Counted from the first letter of the stretch, positions 10,236-23,848 are shown. The stretch: DNA of 64,000 bases from Symbiodinium natans (GCA_905221605.1 CAJNDS010002002.1:372001-436000), one strand, 5' to 3'. Notes: generated from the letters alone by a model not told the origin. A program made the numbers and translations.

Positions 10236-11779
10236 CGCGTGAAGTCATGTACTGGCTGACCAGCAAATGGTTCATGCAAAGCATGTGCAAAGCACACTTT
10301 TTGGACCCTTTTACATGTCCTCTGCTCGGTCGGCTGAAGGCACTTTCTCATATTAAGGCACGATTTTGCCACCTCCAGCCGACCAAGCCTTGTCAAGACG
10401 GAGAAAATCCGCGCACAAAGCACCATCAAGCTCGGTCTCATGCTGTCTGCTTACTCAGCTGTCACTACCAAATAGCTGTAGGTCAACACATGTCAAATGC
10501 AAGGTTCTTAGGGCGATGTTCGAGCCGTGGACAAAAGCGCAAGGAGACTAGACGCACCGTGGTGCACAAAGCAGGTCACCCGTGGTGCAACAAGTGAGTA
10601 CAAGTTTCAACAATAGTGCTGACGGTCGTCTTGACCTGAGCAGTAGCTGTCTGGCCAAGATCAGGCAATGCCTCTACGATCTGGTTCGTGTGAGACGCGG
10701 TCTGCGTAGGGTCGAGATGCTTCTCATCACAAATGAGGTTCACTTTGTGGACCAGATCTATCAATTGGGTTGCGTTCATGAGGGTACCCATGGCCAGACT
10801 GGAGCTCGTTTTGGCCAACTCCTGAGTGCGAGTTTTCAAGGCTTGCGGCGATCCTGTGCCGTCCAAGTAGGCGTGCCATGCTGCGTTCCACTGGTCATCG
10901 TCAGCACACAGAGCGCCCGCCCCACTTGTCGAAGAGCGCCAGTGCTTGACTCATCTCCTCCAACACCAACATCGTTTCAACCTTTGTACAAATGGTCCTG
11001 GCCGATGAACCCAAAATGCCTGTGGAAGATATTCAAGTTGTCCGGGCCAAGACTGTTGCTGTTCGGTTGAAGTGAGCACAACAAAAGGCCAAGCTCGATA
11101 CTGGTTTGGTCTAAGTCGCTCACTCAATCTATCACTCTGCTCTTGGCAGCCCGACAAGAGCTCGAAGGAAACTGCGCACCAGAGGACATGGACGCGCAGC
11201 TCGAAACCAAAAAGATAAAACTCTAACCTCTACATACAACAATTTCTTTCCCCTCATCTGAACCAAACAATGAAATGAAAGCTAAGACTCAGATCCAGGG
11301 GTTTAGGGTCCTTCAGAGATTTGGAGGGTTTCGGTGACCCAAAGACCATGAGCTGTTCAAAGAGTGGAAACCCTGGGCTCCCCATGTAGCAATACTTAAA
11401 GTAGCAAGGATGCTCAAAAGAATGACCAGACCAGTCGTGATAAGAATGACCATGGTCGCACGGTCGAACGACAAGAACACAACAAAAATAGAAAGAGCAA
11501 GTAAACCCCAATTAAACAGCTGGCATCTGCGCCATTGGTTGGTGTGTTTTCAATTCAGGATTTGACATTGGTTGGATAGGTCTACTAAACTTTCACCGCT
11601 AAATTTCCCATGAAGTGCTTGACGCCTCCCACGGGGAAACGACCCTCAATGTGAATGACGAAGACGTGCTCTTCCAAACCTCGACGTGGCGCACTTCTCT
11701 CCTATCAAACTCGAACTTCACGTCAACATGCAATTTCCTTCTTCAAATTCTATTGTAACGACTGCTTGTTGGATGAACT
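10236..11779. repeat. Array unit 1 (rearranged)
   Basis: Near 10910 the stretch between CAGCACAC and CCCGCCCCACTT is replaced by AGAGCG. This truncates the minus-strand frame to 10576-10866. The replacement resembles the deletion junction in unit 7, so the two may be related. Confidence 0.9.
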
Positions 11780-12118
11780 GCGTGAAGTCATGTACTGGCT
11801 GACCAGCAAATGGTTCATGCAAAGCATGTGCAAAGCACACTTTTTGGACCCTTTTACATGTCCTCTGCTCGGTCGGCTGAAGGCACTTTCTCATATTAAG
11901 GCACGATTTTGCCACCTCCAGCCGACCAAGCCTTGTCAAGACGGAGAAAATCCGCGCACAAAGCACCATCAAGCTCGGTCTCATGCTGTCTGCTTACTCA
12001 GCTGTCACTACCAAATAGCTGTAGGTCAACACATGTCAAGTGCAAGGTTCTTAGGGCGATGTTCGAGCCGTGGACAAAGGCGCAAGGAGACTAGACGCAC
12101 CGTGGTGCACAAAGCAGG

Positions 12119-12577
12119 TCACCCGTGGTGCAACAAGTGAGTACAAGTTTCAACAATAGTGCTGACGGTCGTCTTGACCTGAGCAGTAACTGTCTGGCCA
12201 AGATCAGGCAATGCCTCTACGATCTGGTTCGTGTGAGACGCGGTCTGCGTAGGGTCGAGATGCTTCTCATCACAAATGAGGTTCACTTTGTGGACCAGAT
12301 CTATCAATTGGGCTGCGTTCATGAGGGTCCCCATGGCCAGATTGGAGCTCGTTTTGGCCAACTCCTGAGTGCGAGTTTTCAAGGCTTGCGGCGATCCTGT
12401 GCCGTCCAAGTAGGCGTGCCATGCTGCGTTCCACTGGTCATCGTCAGCACACTCATTCAGGAACTGCAGGTTATAGGACCCGCCCCACTTGTCGAAGAGC
12501 GCCAGTGCTTGACTCATCTCCTCCAACACCAACATCGTTTCAACCTTTGTACAAATGGTCCTGGCCGATGAACCCAA
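12119..12577 (-). CDS. Conserved 152-codon open frame of the tandem unit (representative)
   Basis: Read on the minus strand, the frame is acidic and helical (for example VLEEMSQALALFDKWGG, ECADDDQWNAAWHAYLDG and NLICDEKHLDPTQ). I do not recognise the family. Equivalent full frames lie at 13682-14140, 16480-16938, 18042-18500, 22626-23084 and 24189-24647. Differences between units fall about half the time on third positions of this frame; one glycine codon appears as GGT, GGG and GGA. That favours this strand over the overlapping plus-strand frame. The first codon is not ATG, and a possible acceptor CCACAG sits just upstream, so it may be an internal exon. A GGTGAC after the last codons could be a donor. 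Expression is unproven. Confidence 0.45.
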   Translation of the reverse strand: MGSSARTICTKVETMLVLEEMSQALALFDKWGGSYNLQFLNECADDDQWNAAWHAYLDGTGSPQALKTRTQELAKTSSNLAMGTLMNAAQLIDLVHKVNLICDEKHLDPTQTASHTNQIVEALPDLGQTVTAQVKTTVSTIVETCTHLLHHG

Positions 12578-12875
12578 AATGCCTGTGGAAGATATTCAAG
12601 TTGTCCGGGCCAAGACTGTTGCTGTTCGGTTGAAGTGAGCACAACAAAAGGCCAGGCTCGATACTGGTTTGGTCTAAATCGCTCACTCAGTCTATCACTC
12701 TGCTCTTGGCAGCCCGACAAGAGCTCGAAGGAAACTGCGCGCCAGAGGACATGGACGCGCAACTCGAAACCAAAAAGATAAAACTCTAACCTCTACATAC
12801 AACAATTTCTTTCCCCTCATCTGAACCAAACAACGAAATGAAAGCTAAGACTCAGATCCAGGGGTTTAGGGTCCT

Positions 12876-13079
12876 TCAGAGATTTGGAGGGTTTCGGTGA
12901 CCCAAAGACCATGAGCTGTTCAAAGAGTGGAAGCCCTGGGCTCCCCATGTAGCAATACTTAAAGTAGCAAGGATGCTCAAAAGAATGACCAGACCAGTCG
13001 TGATAAGAATGACCATGGTCGCACGGTCGAACGACAAGAACACAACAAAAATAGAAAGAGCAAGTAAACCCCAATTCAA
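12876..13079 (-). CDS. Membrane-spanning open frame in the tandem unit (representative)
   Basis: The minus strand reads two hydrophobic stretches, LLALSIFVVFLSF and MVILITTGLVILLSILATLSIA, separated by a short DRAT turn, then a polar tail ending at a stop. The same frame is open in every complete unit. In units 5 and 7 it lies directly behind the 60-codon beta-rich segment, in the same frame and separated from it by one TGA. The arrangement resembles a membrane-anchored protein's C-terminus, but no start or splice sites are proven. I do not recognise it. Confidence 0.35.
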   Translation of the reverse strand: MNWGLLALSIFVVFLSFDRATMVILITTGLVILLSILATLSIATWGAQGFHSLNSSWSLGHRNPPNL

Positions 13080-13342
13080 CAGCTGGCATCTGCGCCATTG
13101 GTTGGTGTGTTTTCAATTCAGGATTTGACATTGGTTGGATAGGTCTACTAAACTTTCACCGCTAAATTTCCCATGAAGTGCTTGACGCCTCCCACGGGGA
13201 AACGACCCTCAATGGGAATGACGAAGACGTGCTCTTCCAAACCTCGACGTGGCGCACTTCTCTCCTATCAAACTCGAACTTCACGTCAACATGCAACTTC
13301 CTTCTTCAAATTCTATTGTAACGACTGCTTGTTGGATGAACT

Positions 13343-14776
13343 GCGTGAAGTCATGTACTGGCTGACCTGCAAATGGTTCATGCAAAGCATGTGCAAAGCA
13401 CACTTTTTGGACCCTTTTACATGTCCTCTGCTCGGTCGGCTGAAGGCACTTTCTCATATTAAGGCACGATTTTGCCACCTCCCGCCGACCAAGCCTTGTC
13501 AAGACGGAGAAAATCCGCGCACAAAGAACCATCAAGCTCGGTCTCATGCTGTCTGCTTACTCAGCTGTCACTACCAAATAGCTGTAGGTCAACACATGTC
13601 AAATGCAAGAATCTTAGGGCGATGTTCGAGCCGTAGACAAAGGCGCAAGGAGACTAGACGCACCGTGGTGCACAAAGCAGGTCACCCGTGGTGCAACAAG
13701 TGAGTACAAGTTTCAACAATACTACTGACGGTCGTCTTGACCTGAGCAGTAACTGTCTGGCCAAGATCAGGCAATGCCTCTACGATCTGGTTCGTGTGAG
13801 ACGCGGTCTGCGTAGGGTCGAGATGCTTCTCATCACAAATGAGGTTCACTTTGCGGACCAGATCTATCAATTTGGCTGCGTTCATGAGGGTACCCATGGC
13901 CAGACTGGAGCTCGTTTTGGCCAACTCCTGAGTGCGAGTTTTCAAGGCTTGCGGCGATCCTGTGCCGTCCAAGTAGGCGTGCCATGCTGCGTTCCACTGG
14001 TCATCGTCAGCACACTCATTCAGGAACTGCAGGTTATAGGACCCGCCCCACTTGTCGAAGAGCGCCAGTGCTTGACTCATCTCCTCCAACACCAACATCG
14101 TTTCAACCTTTGTACAAATGGTCCTGGCCGATGAACCCAAAATGCCTGTGGAAGATATTCAAGTTGTCCGGGCCAAGACTGTTGCTGTTCGGTTGAAGTG
14201 AGCACAACAAAAGGCCAGGCTCGATACTGGTTTGGTCTAAGTCGCTCACTCAGTCTATCACTCTGCTCTTGGCAACCCGACAAGAGCTCGAAGGAAACTG
14301 CGCACCAGAGGACATGGACGCGCAGCTCGAAACCAAGAAGATAAAACTCTAACCTCTACATACAACAATTTCTTTCCCCTCATCTGAACCAAACAACGAA
14401 ATGAAAGCTAAGACTCAGATCCAGGGGTTTAGGGTCCTTCAGAGATTTGGAGGGTTTCGGTGACCCAAAGACCATGAGCTGTTCAAAGAGTGGAAACCCT
14501 GGGCTCCCCATGTAGCAATACTTAAAGTAGCAAGGATGCTCAAAAGAATGACCAGACCAGTCGTGATAAGAATGACCATGGTCGCACGGTCGAACGACAA
14601 GAACACAACAAAAATAGAAAGAGCAAGTAAACCCCAATTAAACAGCTGGCATCTGCGCCATTGGTTGGTGTGTTTTCAATTCAGGATTTGACATTGGTTG
14701 GATAGGTCTACTAAACTTTCACCGCTAAATTTCCCATGAAGTGCTTGACGCCTCCCACGGGGAAACGACCCTCAAT
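13343..14776. repeat. Array unit 3
   Basis: Carries the open minus-strand frame 13682-14140. It joins unit 4 at about 14776 through a 328-bp deletion with ATG at both breakpoints. Confidence 0.95.
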
Positions 14777-16139
14777 GTGAATGCTGTCTGCTTACTCAGC
14801 TGTCACTACCAAATAGCTGTAGGTCAACACATGTCAAATGCAAGGTTCTTAGGGCGATGTTCGAGCCGTGGACAAAGGCGCAAGGAGACTAGACGCACCG
14901 TGGTGCACAAAGCAGGTCACCCGTGGTGCAACAAGTGAGTACAAGTTTCAACAATACTACTGACGGTCGTCTTGACCTGAGCAGTAACTGTCTGGCCAAG
15001 ATCAGGCAATGCCTCTACGATCTGGTTCGTGTGAGAGGCGGTCTGCGTAGGATCGAGATGCTTCTCATCTCAAATGAGGTTCACTTTGTGGACCAGATCT
15101 ATCAATTGGGCTGCGTTCATGAGGGTACCCATGGCCAGATTGGAGCTCGTTTTGGCCAACTACTGAGTGCGAGTTTTCAAGGCTTGCGGCGATCCTGTGC
15201 CGTCCAAGTAGGCGTGCCATGCTGCGTTCCACTGGTCATCGTCAGCACACTCATTCAGGAATTGCAGGTTATAGGACCCGCCCCACTTGTCGAAGAGCGC
15301 CAGTGCTTGACTCATCTCCTCCAATACCAACATCGTTTCAACCTTTGTACAAATGGTCCTGGCCGATGAACCCAAAATGCCTGTGGAAGATATTCAAGTT
15401 GTCCGGGCCAAGACTGTTGCTGTTCGGCTGAAGTGAGCACAACAAAAGGCCAAGCTCGATACTGGTTTGGTCTAAGTCGCTCACTCAGTCTATCACTCTG
15501 CTCTTGGCAGCCCGACAAGAGCTCGAAGGAAACTGCGCACCAGAGGACATGGACGCGCAGCTCGAAACCAAAAAGATAAAACTCTAACCTCTACATACAA
15601 CAATTTCTTTCCCCTCATCTGAACCAAACAATGTAATGAAAGCTAAGACTCAGATCCAGGGGTTTAGGGTCCTTCAGAGATTTGGAGGGTTTCGGTGACC
15701 CAAAGACCATGAGCTGTTCAAAGAGTGGAAACCCTGGGCCCCCCATGTAGCAATACTTAAAGTAGCAAGGATGCTCAAAAGAATGACCAGACCAGTCGTG
15801 ATAAGAGTGACCATGGTCGCACGGTCGAACGACAAGAACACAACAAAAATAGAAAGAGCAAGTAAACCCCAATTAAACAGCTGGCATCTGCGCCATTGGT
15901 TGGTGTGTTTTCAATTCAGGATTTGACATTGGTTGGATAGGTCTACTAAACTTTCACCGCTAAATTTCCCATGAAGTGCTTGACGCCTCCCACGGGGAAA
16001 CGACCCTCAATGTGAATGACGAAGACGTGCTCTTCCAAACCTCGACGTGGCGCACTTCTCTCCTATCAAACTCGAACTTCACGTCAACATGCAATTTCCT
16101 TCTTCAATTTCTATTGTAACGACTGCTTGTTGGATGAAC
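14777..16139. repeat. Array unit 4 (5' deleted, decayed frame)
   Basis: Lacks the first roughly 328 bp of the unit. Its minus-strand frame has two nonsense changes (TAG at about 15157 and TGA at about 15071), leaving only 15160-15375 open. This is the only unit that keeps the frame's full length but loses it to stops. Confidence 0.9.
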
Positions 16140-17701
16140 TGCGTGAAGTCATGTACTGGCTGACCAGCAAATGGTTCATGCAAAGCATGTGCAAAGCACA
16201 CTTTTTGGACCCTTTTATATGTCCTCTGCTCGGTCGGCTGAAGGCACTTTCTCATATTAAGGCACGATTTTGCCACCTCCAGCCGACCAAGCCTTGTCAA
16301 GACGGAGAAAATCCGCGCACAAAGCACCATCAAGCTCGGTCTCATGCTGTCTGCTTACTCAGCTGTCACTACCAAATAGCTGTAGGTCAACACATGTCAA
16401 ATGCAAGGTTCTCAGGGCGATGTTCGAGCCGTGGACAAAGGCGCAAGGAGACTAGACGCACCGTGGTGCACAGAGCAGGTCACCCGTGGTGCAACAAGTG
16501 AGTACAAGTTTCAACAATACTACTGACGGTCGTCTTGACCTGAGCAGTAACTGTCTGGCCAAGATCAGGCAATGCCTCTACGATCTGGTTCGTGTGAGAC
16601 GCGGTCTGCGTAGGGTCGAGATGCTTCTCATCACAAATGAGGTTCACTTTGCGGACCAGATCTATCAATTGGGCTGCGTTCATGAGGGTACCCATGGCCA
16701 GACTGGAGCTCGTTTTGGCCAACTCCTGAGTGCGAGTTTTCAAGGCTTGCGGCGATCCTGTGCCGTCCAAGTAGGCGTGCCATGCTGCGTTCCACTGGTC
16801 ATCGTCAGCACACTCATTCAGGAATTGCAGGTTATAGGACCCGCCCCACTTGTCGAAGAGCGCCAGTGCTTGACTCATCTCCTCCAACACCAACATCGTT
16901 TCAACCTTTGTACAAATGGTCCTGGCCGATGAACCCAAAATGCCTGCGGAAGATATTCAAGTTGTCCGGGCCAAGACTGTTGCTGTTCGGTTGAAGTGAG
17001 CACAACAAAAGGCCAAGCTCGATACTGGTTTGGTCTAAGTCGCTCACTCAGTCTATCACTCTGCTCTTGGCAGCCCGACAAGAGCTCGAAGGAAACTGCG
17101 CACCAGAGGACATGGACGCGCAGCTCGAAACCAAAAAGATAAAACTCTAACCTCTACATACAACAATTTCTTTCCCCTCATCTGAACCAAACAACGAAAT
17201 GAAAGCTAAGACTCAGATCCAGGGGTTTAGGGTCCTTCAGAGATTTGGAGGGTTTCGGTGACCCAAAGACCATGAGCTGTTCAAAGAGTGGAAACCCTGG
17301 GCTCCCCATGTAGCAATACTTAAAGTAGCAAGGATGCTCAAAAGAATGACCAGACCAGTCGTGATAAGAATGACCATGGTCGCACGGTCGAACGACAAGA
17401 ACACAACAAAAATAGAAAGAGCAAGTAAACCCCAATTAAACAGCTGGCATCTGCGCCATTGGTTGGTGTGTTTTCAATTCAGGATTTGACATTGGTTGGA
17501 TAGGTCTACTAAACTTTCACCGCTAAATTTCCATGAAGTGCTTGACGCCTCCCACGGGGAAACGACCCTCAATGTGAATGACGAAGACGTGCTCTTCCAA
17601 ACCTCGACGTGGCGCACTTCTCTCCTATCAAACTCGAACTTCACGTCAACATGCAATTTCCTTCTTCAAATTCTATTGTAACGACTGCTTGTTGGATGAA
17701 C
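16140..17701. repeat. Array unit 5
   Basis: Open minus-strand frame at 16480-16938. One base is missing near 17530 (TTTCCATG instead of TTTCCCATG), which joins two minus-strand frames into the 60-codon reading at 17474-17656. Confidence 0.95.
17474..17656 (-). CDS. Beta-rich 60-codon open frame in unit 5
   Basis: The minus strand reads a strand-like segment (HVDVKFEFDRREVRHVEVW, then SFTLRVVSPWE) ending at a TGA, after which the same frame enters the membrane-spanning segment. Most units carry one extra C here and shift frame. The identical reading recurs at 20514-20696 in unit 7. It may be an exon followed by an intron; function unknown. Confidence 0.3.
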   Translation of the reverse strand: MHVDVKFEFDRREVRHVEVWKSTSSSFTLRVVSPWEASSTSWKFSGESLVDLSNQCQILN

Positions 17702-19264
17702 TGCGTGAAGTCATGTACTGGCTGACCAGCAAATGGTTCATGCAAAGCATGTGCAAAGCACACTTTTTGGACCCTTTTACATGTCCTCTGCTCGGTCGGC
17801 TGAAGGCACTTTCTCATATTAAGGCACGATTTTGCCACCTCCAGCCCACCAAGCCTTGTCAAGACGGAGAAAATCCGCGCACAAAGCACCATCAAGCTCG
17901 GTCTCATGCTGTCTGCTTACTCAGCTGTCACTACCAAATAGCTGTAGGTCAACACATGTCAAATGCAAGGTTCTTAGGGCGATGTTCGAGCCGTGGACAA
18001 AGGCGCAAGGAGACTAGACGCACCGTGGTGCGCAAAGCAGGTCACCCGTGGTGCAACAAGTGAGTACAAGTTTCAACAATACTACTGACGGTCGTCTTGA
18101 CCTGAGCAGTAACTGTCTGGCCAAGATCAGGCAATGCCTCTACGATCTGGTTCGTGTGAGACGCGGTCTGCGTAGGGTCGAGATGCTTCTCATCACAAAT
18201 GAGGTTCACTTTGTGGACCAGATCTATCAATTGGGCTGCGTTCATGAGGGTTCCCATGGCCAGACTGGAGCTCGTTTTGGCCAACTCCTGAGTGCGAGTT
18301 TTCAAGGCTCGCGGCGATCCTGTGCCGTCCAAGTAGGCGTGCCATGCTGCGTTCCACTGGTCATCGTCAGCACACTCATTCAGGAATTGCAGGTTATAGG
18401 ACCCGCCCCACCTGTCGAAGAGCGCCAGTGCTTGACTCATCTCCTCCAATACCAACATCGTTTCAACCTTTGTACAAATGGTCCTGGCCGATGAACCCAA
18501 AATGCCTGTGGAAGATATTCAAGTTGTCCGGGCCAAGACTGTTGCTGTTCGGCTGAAGTGAGCACAACAAAAGGCCAAGCTCGATACTGGTTTGGTCTAA
18601 GTCGCTCACTCAGTCTATCACTCTGCTCTTGGCAGCCCGACAAGAGCTCGAAGGAAACTGCGCACCAGAGGACATGGACGCGCAACTCGAAACCAAAAAG
18701 ATAAAACTCTAACCTCTACATACAACAATTTCTTTCCCCTCATCTGAACCAAACAACGAAATGAAAGCTAAGACTCAGATCCAGGGGTTTAGGGTCCTTC
18801 AGAGATTTGGAGGGTTTCGGTGACCCAAAGACCATGAGCTGTTCAAAGAGTGGAAACCCTGGGCTCCCCATGTAGCAATACTTAAAGTAGCAAGGATGCT
18901 CAAAAGAATGACCAGACCAGTCGCGATAAGAATGACCATGGTCGCACGGTCGAACGACAAGAACACAACAAAAATAGAAAGAGCAAGTAAACCCCAATTA
19001 AACAGCTGGCATCTGCGCCATTTGTTGGTGTGTTTTCAATTCAGGATTTGACATTGGTTGGATAGGTCTACTAAACTTTCACCGCTAAATTTCTCATGAA
19101 GTGCTTGACGCCTCCCACGGGGAAACGACCCTCAATGTGAATGACGAAGACGTGCTCTTCCAAACCTCGACGTGGCGCACTTCTCTCCTATCAAACTCGA
19201 ACTTCACGTCAACATGCAATTTCCTTCTTCAAATTCTATTGTAACGACTGCTTGTTGGATGAAC
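17702..19264. repeat. Array unit 6
   Basis: Full-length unit with the minus-strand frame at 18042-18500. Two conservative changes are seen in that frame, Lys to Arg and Gln to Arg. Confidence 0.95.
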
Positions 19265-20741
19265 TGCGTGAAGTCATGTACTGGCTGACCAGCAAATGGT
19301 TCATGCAAAGCATGTGCAAAGCACACTTTTTGGACCCTTTTATATGTCCTCTGCTCGGTCGGCTGAAGGCACTTTCTCATATTAAGGCACGATTTTGCCA
19401 CCTCCAGCCGACCAAGCCTTGTCAAGACGGAGAAAATCCGCGCACAAAGCACCATCAAGCTCGGTCTCATGCTGTCTGCTTACTCAGCTGTCACTACCAA
19501 ATAGCTGTAGGTCAACACATGTCACATGCAAGGTTCTTAGGGCGATGTTCGAGCCGTGGACAAAGGCGCAAGGAGACTAGACGCACCGTGGTGCACAAAG
19601 CAGGTCACCCGTGGTGCAACAAGTGAGTACAAGTTTCAACAATACTACTGACTGTCGTCTTGACCTGAGCAGTAACTGTCTGGCCAAGATCAGGCAATGC
19701 CTCTACGATCTGGTTCGTGTGAGACGCGGTCTGCGTAGGGTCGAGATGCTTCTCATCACAAATGAGGTTCACTTTGTGGACCAGATCTATCAATTGGGCT
19801 GCGTTCATGAGGGTACCCATGGCCAGACTGGAGCTCGTTTTGGCCAACTCCTGAGTGCGAGTTTTCAAGGCTTGCGGCGATCCTGTGCCGTCCAAGTAAG
19901 CGTGCCATGCTGCGTTCCACTGGTCATCGTCAGCACACAGAGCGCCAGTGCTTGACTCATCTCCTCCAACACCAACATCGTTTCAACCTTTGTACAAATG
20001 GTCCTGGCCGCCAAGACTGTTGCTGTTCGGGTGAAGTGAGAACAACAAAAGGCCAAGCTCGATACTGGTTTGGTCTAAGTCGCTCACTCAGTCTATCACT
20101 CTGCTCTTGGCAGCCCGACAAGAGCTCGAAGGAAACTGCGCACCAGAGGACATGGACGCGCAGCTCGAAACCAAAAAGATAAAACTCTAACCTCTACATA
20201 CAACAATTTCTTTCCCCTCATCTGAACCAAACAACGAAATGAAAGCTAAGACTCAGATCCAGGGGTTTAGGGTCCTTCAGAGATTTGGAGGGTTTCGGTG
20301 ACCCAAAGACCATGAGCTGTTCAAAGAGTGGAAACCCTGGGCTCCCCATGTAGCAATACTTAAAGTAGCAAGGATGCTCAAAAGAATGACCAGACCAGTC
20401 GTGATAAGAATGACCATGGTCGCACGGTCGAACGACAAGAACACAACAAACATAGAAAGAGCAAGTAAACCCCAATTAAACAGCTGGCATCTGCGCCATT
20501 GGTTGGTGTGTTTTCAATTCAGGATTTGACATTGGTTGGATAGGTCTACTAAACTTTCACCGCTAAATTTCCATGAAGTGCTTGACGCCTCCCACGGGGA
20601 AACGGCCCTCAATGTGAATGACGAAGACGTGCTCTTCCAAACCTCGACGTGGCGCACTTCTCTCCTATCAAACTCGAACTTCACGTCAACATGCAATTTC
20701 CTTCTTCAAATTCTATTGTAACGACTGCTTGTTGGATGAAC
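19265..20741. repeat. Array unit 7 (two deletions)
   Basis: About 86 bp are missing in total. One deletion lies between CAGCACAC and AGAGCGCC near 19938. The other lies between two GGCC copies near 20008. The minus frame is cut to 19605-19895. Like unit 5 it has the one-base loss near 20570. Confidence 0.9.
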
Positions 20742-22285
20742 TGCGTGAAGTCATGTACTGGCTGACCAGCAAATGGTTCATGCAAAGCATGTGCAAAGCA
20801 CACTTTTTGGACCCTTTTACATGTCCTCTGCTCGGTCGGCTGAAGGCACTTTCTCATATTAAGGCACGATTTTGCCACCTCCAGCCGACCAAGCCTTGTC
20901 AAGACGGAGAAAATCCGCGCACAAAGCACCATCAAGCTCGGTCTCATGCTGTCTGCTTACTCAGCTGTCACTACCAAATAGCTGTAGGTCAACACATGTC
21001 AAATGCAAGGTTCTTAGGGCGATGTTCGAGCCGTGGACAAAGGCGCAAGGAGACTAGACGCACCGTGGTGCACAAAGCAGGTCACCCGTGGTGCAACAAG
21101 TGAGTACAAGTTTCAACAATACTACTGACGGTCGTCTTGACCTGAGCAGTAACTGTCTGGCCAAGATCAGGCAATGCCTCTACGATCTGGTTCGTGTGAG
21201 ACGCGGTCTGCGTAGGGTCGAGATGCTTCTCATCACAAATGAGGTTCACTTTGTGGACCAGATCTATCAATTGGGCTGCGTTCATGAGGGTTCCCATGGC
21301 CAGACTGGAGCTCGTTTTGGCCAACTCCTGAGTGCGAGTTTTCAAGGCTTGCGGCGATCCTGTGCCGTCCAAGTAGGCGTGCCATGCTGCGTTCCACTGG
21401 TCATCGTCAGCACACTCATTCAGGAGCCCCACTTGTCGAAGAGCGCCAGTGCTTGACTCATCTCCTCCAACACCAACATCGTTTCAACCTTTGTACAAAT
21501 GGTCCTGGCCGATGAACCCAAAATGCCTGTGGAAGATATTCAAGTTGTCCGGGCCAAGACTGTTGCTGTTCGGTTGAAGTGAGCACAACAAAAGGCCAGG
21601 CTCGATACTGGTTTGGTCTAAGTCGCTCACTCAGTCTATCACTCTGCTCTTGGCAGCCCGACAAGAGCTCGAAGGAAACTGCGCACCAGAGGACATGGAC
21701 GCGCAGCTCGAAACCAAAAAGATAAAACTCTAACCTCTACATACAACAATTTCTTTCCCCTCATCTGAACCAAACAACGAAATGAAAGCTAAGACTCAGA
21801 TCCAGGGGTTTAGGGTCCTTCAGAGATTTGGAGGGTTTCGGTGACCCAAAGACCATGAGCTGTTCAAAGAGTGGAAACCCTGGGCTCCCCATGTAGCAAT
21901 ACTTAAAGTAGCAAGGATGCTCAAAAGAATGACCAGACCAGTCGTGATAAGAATGACCATGGTCGCACGGTCGAACGACAAGAACACAACAAAAATAGAA
22001 AGAGCAAGTAAACCCCAATTAAACAGCTGGCATCTGCGCCATTGGTTGGTGTGTTTTCAATTCAGGATTTGACATTGGTTGGATAGGTCTACTAAACTTT
22101 CACCGCTAAATTTCCCATGAAGTGCTTGACGCCTCCCACGGGGAAACGACCCTCAATGTGAATGACGAAGACGTGCTCTTCCAAACCTCGACGTGGCGCA
22201 CTTCTCTCCTATCAAACTCGAACTTCACGTCAACATGCAATTTCCTTCTTCAAATTCTATTGTAACGACTGCTTGTTGGATGAAC
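20742..22285. repeat. Array unit 8 (short deletion)
   Basis: A deletion of about 19 bp near 21425 (between CAGGA and GCCCCAC) truncates the minus-strand frame to 21082-21432. Confidence 0.9.
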
Positions 22286-23848
22286 TGCGTGAAGTCATGT
22301 ACTGGCTGACCAGCAAATGGTTCATGCAAAGCATGTGCAAAGCACACTTTTTGGACCCTTTTACATGTCCTCTGCTCGGTCGGCTGAAGGCACTTTCTCA
22401 TATTAAGGCACGATTTTGCCACCTCCAGCCGACCAAGCCTTGTCAAGACGGAGAAAATCCGCGCACAAAGCACCATCAAGCTCGGTCTCATGCTGTCTGC
22501 TTACTCAGCTGTCACTACCAAATAGCTGTAGGTCAACACATGTCAAATGCAAGGTTCTTAGGGCGATGTTCGAGCCGTGGACAAAGGCGCAAGGAGACTA
22601 GACGCACCGTGGTGCACAAAGCAGGTCACCCGTGGTGCAACAAGTGAGTACAAGTTTCAACAATACTACTGACGGTCGTCTTGACCTGAGCAGTAACTGT
22701 CTGGCCAAGATCAGGCAATGCCTCTACGATCTGGTTCGTGTGAGACGCGGTCTGCGTAGGGTCGAGATGCTTCTCATCACAAATGAGGTTCACTTTGCGG
22801 ACCAGATCTATCAATTGGGCTGCGTTCATGAGGGTACCCATGGCCAGACTGGAGCTCGTTTTGGCCAACTCCTGAGTGCGAGTTTTCAAGGCTTGCGGCG
22901 ATCCTGTGCCGTCCAAGTAGGCGTGCCATGCTGCGTTCCATTGGTCATCGTCAGCACACTCATTCAGGAACTGCAGGTTATAGGACCCGCCCCACTTGTC
23001 GAAGAGCGCCAGTGCTTGACTCATCTCCTCCAACACCAACATCGTTTCAACCTTTGTACAAATGGTCCTGGCCGATGAATCCAAAATGCCTGCGGAAGAT
23101 ATTCAAGTTGTCCGGGCCAAGACTGTTGCTGTTCGGGTGAAGTGAGCACAACAAAAGGCCAAGCTCGATACTGGTTTGGTCTAAGTCGCTCACTCAGTCT
23201 ATCACTCTGCTCTTGGCAGCCCGACAAGAGCTCGAAGGAAACTGCGCACCAGAGGACATGGACGCGCAACTCGAAACCAAAAAGATAAAACTCTAACCTC
23301 TACATACAACAATTTCTTTCCCCTCATCTGAACCAAACAACGAAATGAAAGCTAAGACTCAGATCCAGGGGTTTAGGGTCCTTCAGAGATTTGGAGGGTT
23401 TCGGTGACCCAAAGACCATGAGCTGTTCAAAGAGTGGAAACCCTGGGCTCCCCATGTAGCAATACTTAAAGTAGCAAGGATGCTCAAAAGAATGACCAGA
23501 CCAGTCGCGATAAGAATGACCATGGTCGCACGGTCGAACGACAAGAACACAACAAAAATAGAAAGAGCAAGTAAACCCCAATTAAACAGCTGGCATCTGC
23601 GCCATTGGTTGGTGTGTTTTCAATTCAGGATTTGACATTGGTTGGATAGGTCTACTAAACTTTCACCGCTAAATTTCTCATGAAGTGCTTGACGCCTCCC
23701 ACGGGGAAACGACCCTCAATGTGAATGACGAAGACGTGCTCTTCCAAACCTCGACGTGGCGCACTTCTCTCCTATCAAACTCGAACTTCACGTCAACATG
23801 CAATTTCCTTCTTCAAATTCTATTGTAACGACTGCTTGTTGGATGAAC
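22286..23848. repeat. Array unit 9
   Basis: Full-length unit; the minus-strand frame 22626-23084 is open. Confidence 0.95.

Larger units (their letters stand above)
11780..13342. repeat. Array unit 2 (full length)
   Basis: Full 1,563-bp unit with the open minus-strand frame 12119-12577. It has GTTGAATTG (plus strand CAATTCAAC) where other units have GTTTAATTG, which removes a stop in one minus frame near 13080. Confidence 0.95.

Noticed and set aside
12050-12110. tRNA-like B box (GTTCGAGCC) in the tandem unit
   Set aside because: No A box at the right distance and no cloverleaf could be drawn.
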